Below are positions 3,650-5,840 of a DNA stretch of 5,840 nucleotides, in pieces; position 1 is the first letter of the stretch; each line of letters opens with the position of its first letter. The notes below the pieces were generated by a model. It worked only from the letters and a program-made list of their open reading frames with translations, was not told where the DNA came from and did not search any database. The stretch lies in contig JAAZNO010000447.1 of the NCBI GenBank assembly GCA_012798275.1, positions 1-5,840 on the forward strand, read 5' to 3'. The DNA comes from Chloroflexota bacterium (GTDB lineage Bacteria > Chloroflexota > Anaerolineae > B4-G1 > SLSP01). A program made the translations under genes and the position numbers.

Positions 3650-5794
3650 ATGACTAAAAAAATCACTCGTCATGTACTGGCAGAATACCCCTATCAGGCC
3701 CCCCAAGTTGAGCGCGGTTACGCCAATCAGACCCTCTATGTCAACGTCGGGACGGGCGAGATCAAGGCAAAGCCCGTCTCGGAGGAGATGAAACTAAAGT
3801 TCACCGGCGGCAAGGGTTTTGATCTGTGGCTGCTCTGGCACGCCGTGAGAGACGACACGAGATGGGACAGTCCCGAAAACGAGATTGTCATCTCCAGTGG
3901 ACCGTGCGGCGGCGTCACGCAGTATCCCGGCTCCGGCAAATCGCTCGTGACCACGATCTCACCGACCACGGATATTGTGACCGACTGCAACGCCGGGGGG
4001 CACTTCGGGCCGCTGCTCAAGTTCAGCGGTTGGGACGCAATCGAAGTGCAGGGCATTGCAGCTCAGGACGTCATCGTCGTGGTGGACGCCATCGCCGGCA
4101 AGGTCACCATCGAGGAGCTGCCTGACGCGCCGACCGACACCCATCTCCTCGGCGCGTGGCTCTATGAAGCGCTCGCCGAAAAGCCCGAAGAGAAATACTA
4201 CATCGCCATGGTCTCCGCCGGCACGGGGGCAGAGCACTCGTTGTTGGGCTGCCTCAACTTCAGCCTCTACGACCGCAAGCGGCGGGCCATCCGCTACAAA
4301 CAGGCCGCGCGTGGCGGTCCCGGCACGGTGCTGCGCCACAAGCATGTCAAAGCCCTGGTCGTGCGCGCCCACGCTTTCCACGGCGACGCCAATCATCCCG
4401 CCGACCCGGAGCGTCTCGCGCGCGTGGGCGCAGACATGCAAAAGGAAGTCGCCACCTGGGATCCCGTCCAGAACCGGATGCGCAATCGCGGCACCCCCTA
4501 TCTGGTGGGCGTCATGAGCGACTACGATCTGCTGCCGGTCAACAACTTCAAATTCGGCTCGCATCCACAGGCGCATGAGATTGACGGCGCCTATTGGGAA
4601 CAACGCCTCACGCAGGGCCTGCCCGATGGCTGCTGGTACGGCTGCACCGTGGCCTGCGCCCATGCCGTGGATGGCTTCGAGCTGCAAACCGGCCCCTACA
4701 AAGGGCAAAAGGTCATCGTGGACGGGCCGGAGTACGAGACCATCGGCGCGGTCGGAAGCACGTGTGGCATCTTCAACCCCGATGCGATCCTTGAACTCAA
4801 TTTCTATTGCGACACCTACGGCATTGACACGATCTCCTTCGGCAACACCGTGGGCTTTCTGATGGAGTGTTACGAGGCCGGCATTCTCGACCGGGAAAAG
4901 ACCGGCGGGCTGGAGCTGACCTTCGGGAATGCGGCGGCGTCCCTGGAAGCGCTCCACCAGCTGGCGCGCGGCGAAGGGATCGGCAAGATCGTCGGATTGG
5001 GCATCCACAAAGCCAAAGCCTACCTCGTCGAGCACTACGGCGCCGATCCGCAGTTCCTGGACGACATCGGCATGGAGAACAAGGGCATGGAGTATTCCAT
5101 GTACATGGCGAAGGAATCGCTCGCACAGCAGGGCGGTTATGCGCTCACCAACAAAGGGCCGCAGCACGACGAGGCCTGGCTCATCTTCATGGACATGGTG
5201 AACAATCAGCTGCCCACTTTCGAGGACAAGGCCGAGGCGCTGCACTACTTCCCCATGTGGCGCACCTGGTTCGGCCTGTGTGGCTTCTGCAAGCTGCCCT
5301 GGAATGATGTGGTGGATCCCAAAAACTCGAAGAGCGCCGAACCCGCCAAAATTCCACATCACGTGCAGAACTACGTGGACATTTTCTCCGGGGTGACGGG
5401 CCGCGAGATAGACCTTCAAGAGATCATCGCCATGTCCGAGCGGGTATATAATTTGCAGCGCGTGTTCAACATTCGCCTGGGCAAGGGGTTGCGCGCGCAC
5501 GATTATCCGCCCTACCGGGGCGTCGGGCCGGTGACCGAGGAGGAATACATATCCCGCCAGGAGCGTTACGACAAGCAGCTGCGCGAGTGGCTCGGCCTCG
5601 ATCCTGATCGCATGACGCTTCAGGAAAAAATTGCGGCGCACCGCCAGTATCGCATGGGACGCTACGAGCAGCTGATGGACGCGGTCTATCAACGGCGTGG
5701 CTGGACGCGGAACGGTGTGCCGACGGTGGAAAAGCTGCGAGCGCTGGGAATTGATTACCCGGAAGTGCTGGCGGTAGTGGAAAAGTATCTGTGA
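3650..5794 (+). CDS. Aldehyde:ferredoxin oxidoreductase family tungsto-/molybdopterin large subunit
   Basis: A 714-residue enzyme of the AOR family, which oxidises aldehydes to acids (or related two-electron chemistry) at a bis-pterin W or Mo site with a nearby [4Fe-4S] cluster. It is longer than the roughly 605 residues of the Pyrococcus enzyme. N-terminal pterin-domain marks are T52-GGKGFD, G84-PCGGVTQYPGSGKS, the ISPTTD...GGHFG stretch (about 102-120), and A220-RGGPG. The cluster motif is C328-WYG-C332-TVA-C336, with C544 or C547 as fourth ligand (GLCGFCKLPW). G359-PEYET and D388-TYGID match the active-site Glu region and the first DxxGL(C/D) pterin motif; H506 (GPQHDEAW) may be the active-site His. 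GAGGAG (3637-3642) seven bases before the ATG at 3650 decides the start over an in-frame GTG at 3593. Substrate unknown; the adjacent polyferredoxin is its likely electron partner. Confidence 0.92.
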   Translation: MTKKITRHVLAEYPYQAPQVERGYANQTLYVNVGTGEIKAKPVSEEMKLKFTGGKGFDLWLLWHAVRDDTRWDSPENEIVISSGPCGGVTQYPGSGKSLVTTISPTTDIVTDCNAGGHFGPLLKFSGWDAIEVQGIAAQDVIVVVDAIAGKVTIEELPDAPTDTHLLGAWLYEALAEKPEEKYYIAMVSAGTGAEHSLLGCLNFSLYDRKRRAIRYKQAARGGPGTVLRHKHVKALVVRAHAFHGDANHPADPERLARVGADMQKEVATWDPVQNRMRNRGTPYLVGVMSDYDLLPVNNFKFGSHPQAHEIDGAYWEQRLTQGLPDGCWYGCTVACAHAVDGFELQTGPYKGQKVIVDGPEYETIGAVGSTCGIFNPDAILELNFYCDTYGIDTISFGNTVGFLMECYEAGILDREKTGGLELTFGNAAASLEALHQLARGEGIGKIVGLGIHKAKAYLVEHYGADPQFLDDIGMENKGMEYSMYMAKESLAQQGGYALTNKGPQHDEAWLIFMDMVNNQLPTFEDKAEALHYFPMWRTWFGLCGFCKLPWNDVVDPKNSKSAEPAKIPHHVQNYVDIFSGVTGREIDLQEIIAMSERVYNLQRVFNIRLGKGLRAHDYPPYRGVGPVTEEEYISRQERYDKQLREWLGLDPDRMTLQEKIAAHRQYRMGRYEQLMDAVYQRRGWTRNGVPTVEKLRALGIDYPEVLAVVEKYL

Positions 5795-5795
5795 G

Positions 5796-5840
5796 ATGAT
5801 TACGCTGAACCGACGTGAAAAATTGCCGTGGCATGAAGGG
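5796..5840 (+). CDS. Probable ThiS/MoaD-like sulfur-carrier protein, partial (first 15 codons)
   Basis: One base after the AOR stop, an ATG opens a frame that stays open to the window edge and reads MITLNRREKLPWHEG. The opening beta-strand pattern MITLN followed by a WHEG-type turn resembles the start of ubiquitin-like sulfur carriers of the ThiS/MoaD family. Such genes are commonly found beside AOR-family genes, where they are thought to supply sulfur for the pterin dithiolene. The one-base gap and lack of a strong separate ribosome-binding site suggest translational coupling. The C-terminal Gly-Gly that would confirm the family is outside the window. Confidence 0.55.
   Translation, partial: MITLNRREKLPWHEG

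Noticed and set aside
3959..5692. 577-codon open frame on the minus strand opposite the AOR gene
   Set aside because: It lies antisense to a clear AOR coding region, has no family resemblance or ribosome-binding site, and long antisense frames are common in GC-rich coding DNA.

Overview
This window reads as a GC-rich bacterial chromosome segment with six genes. Four are complete (DksA/TraR-like zinc finger, LysM protein, GT-C glycosyltransferase, ferredoxin) and a fifth, a large aldehyde:ferredoxin oxidoreductase (AOR), is also complete. The remaining genes are cut by the window: lspA at the left edge and a probable ThiS/MoaD-like gene at the right edge. The style suggests an anaerobic or thermophilic Chloroflexota (Anaerolineae-like) organism. 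The basis is a secreted tandem-LysM protein ending in the GQ.LCIP pattern, a GT39-type membrane glycosyltransferase with a soluble tail, an AOR-family enzyme with its own polyferredoxin, and heptad-like intergenic repeats. No marker gene proves the phylum, so this is inference.

Layout. Positions 1-659, minus strand: a two-gene unit in which a TraR/DksA-type C4 zinc-finger gene overlaps lspA (signal peptidase II, 3' end missing) by ATGA. Positions 660-936: a divergent intergenic region with a promoter-like sequence facing each way. Positions 937-1386, plus strand: a secreted two-LysM protein, followed by a strong intrinsic terminator (1416-1449). Positions 1457-2950, minus strand: a polytopic GT-C (family 39-like) glycosyltransferase converging on that terminator. 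Positions 2938-2985: two overlapping divergent promoters with a perfect 7-3-7 palindrome between them. Positions 3089-5840, plus strand: a polyferredoxin, a 714-residue AOR-family subunit, and one base later the first 15 codons of a probable sulfur-carrier (ThiS/MoaD-like) gene.

Functionally, the right half looks like a tungsten- (or molybdenum-) pterin oxidoreductase operon: large catalytic subunit, multi-cluster electron-transfer subunit, and a small protein that probably supplies sulfur for the pterin dithiolene. It resembles the known two-subunit AOR/WOR arrangements (AorA/AorB, WOR5, BamB/BamC) but departs from them at key residues. The polyferredoxin has Ala where one cluster Cys is expected. 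The AOR has a CX3CX3C motif instead of CX2CX3C, and Thr where the second pterin motif normally has Asp. The gap between the two subunit genes holds what may be an inserted short repeat element, bounded by two identical TTGAGGAG ribosome-binding sequences and containing heptad repeats, a hairpin and a 12-codon open frame. These are the most unusual parts of the window.
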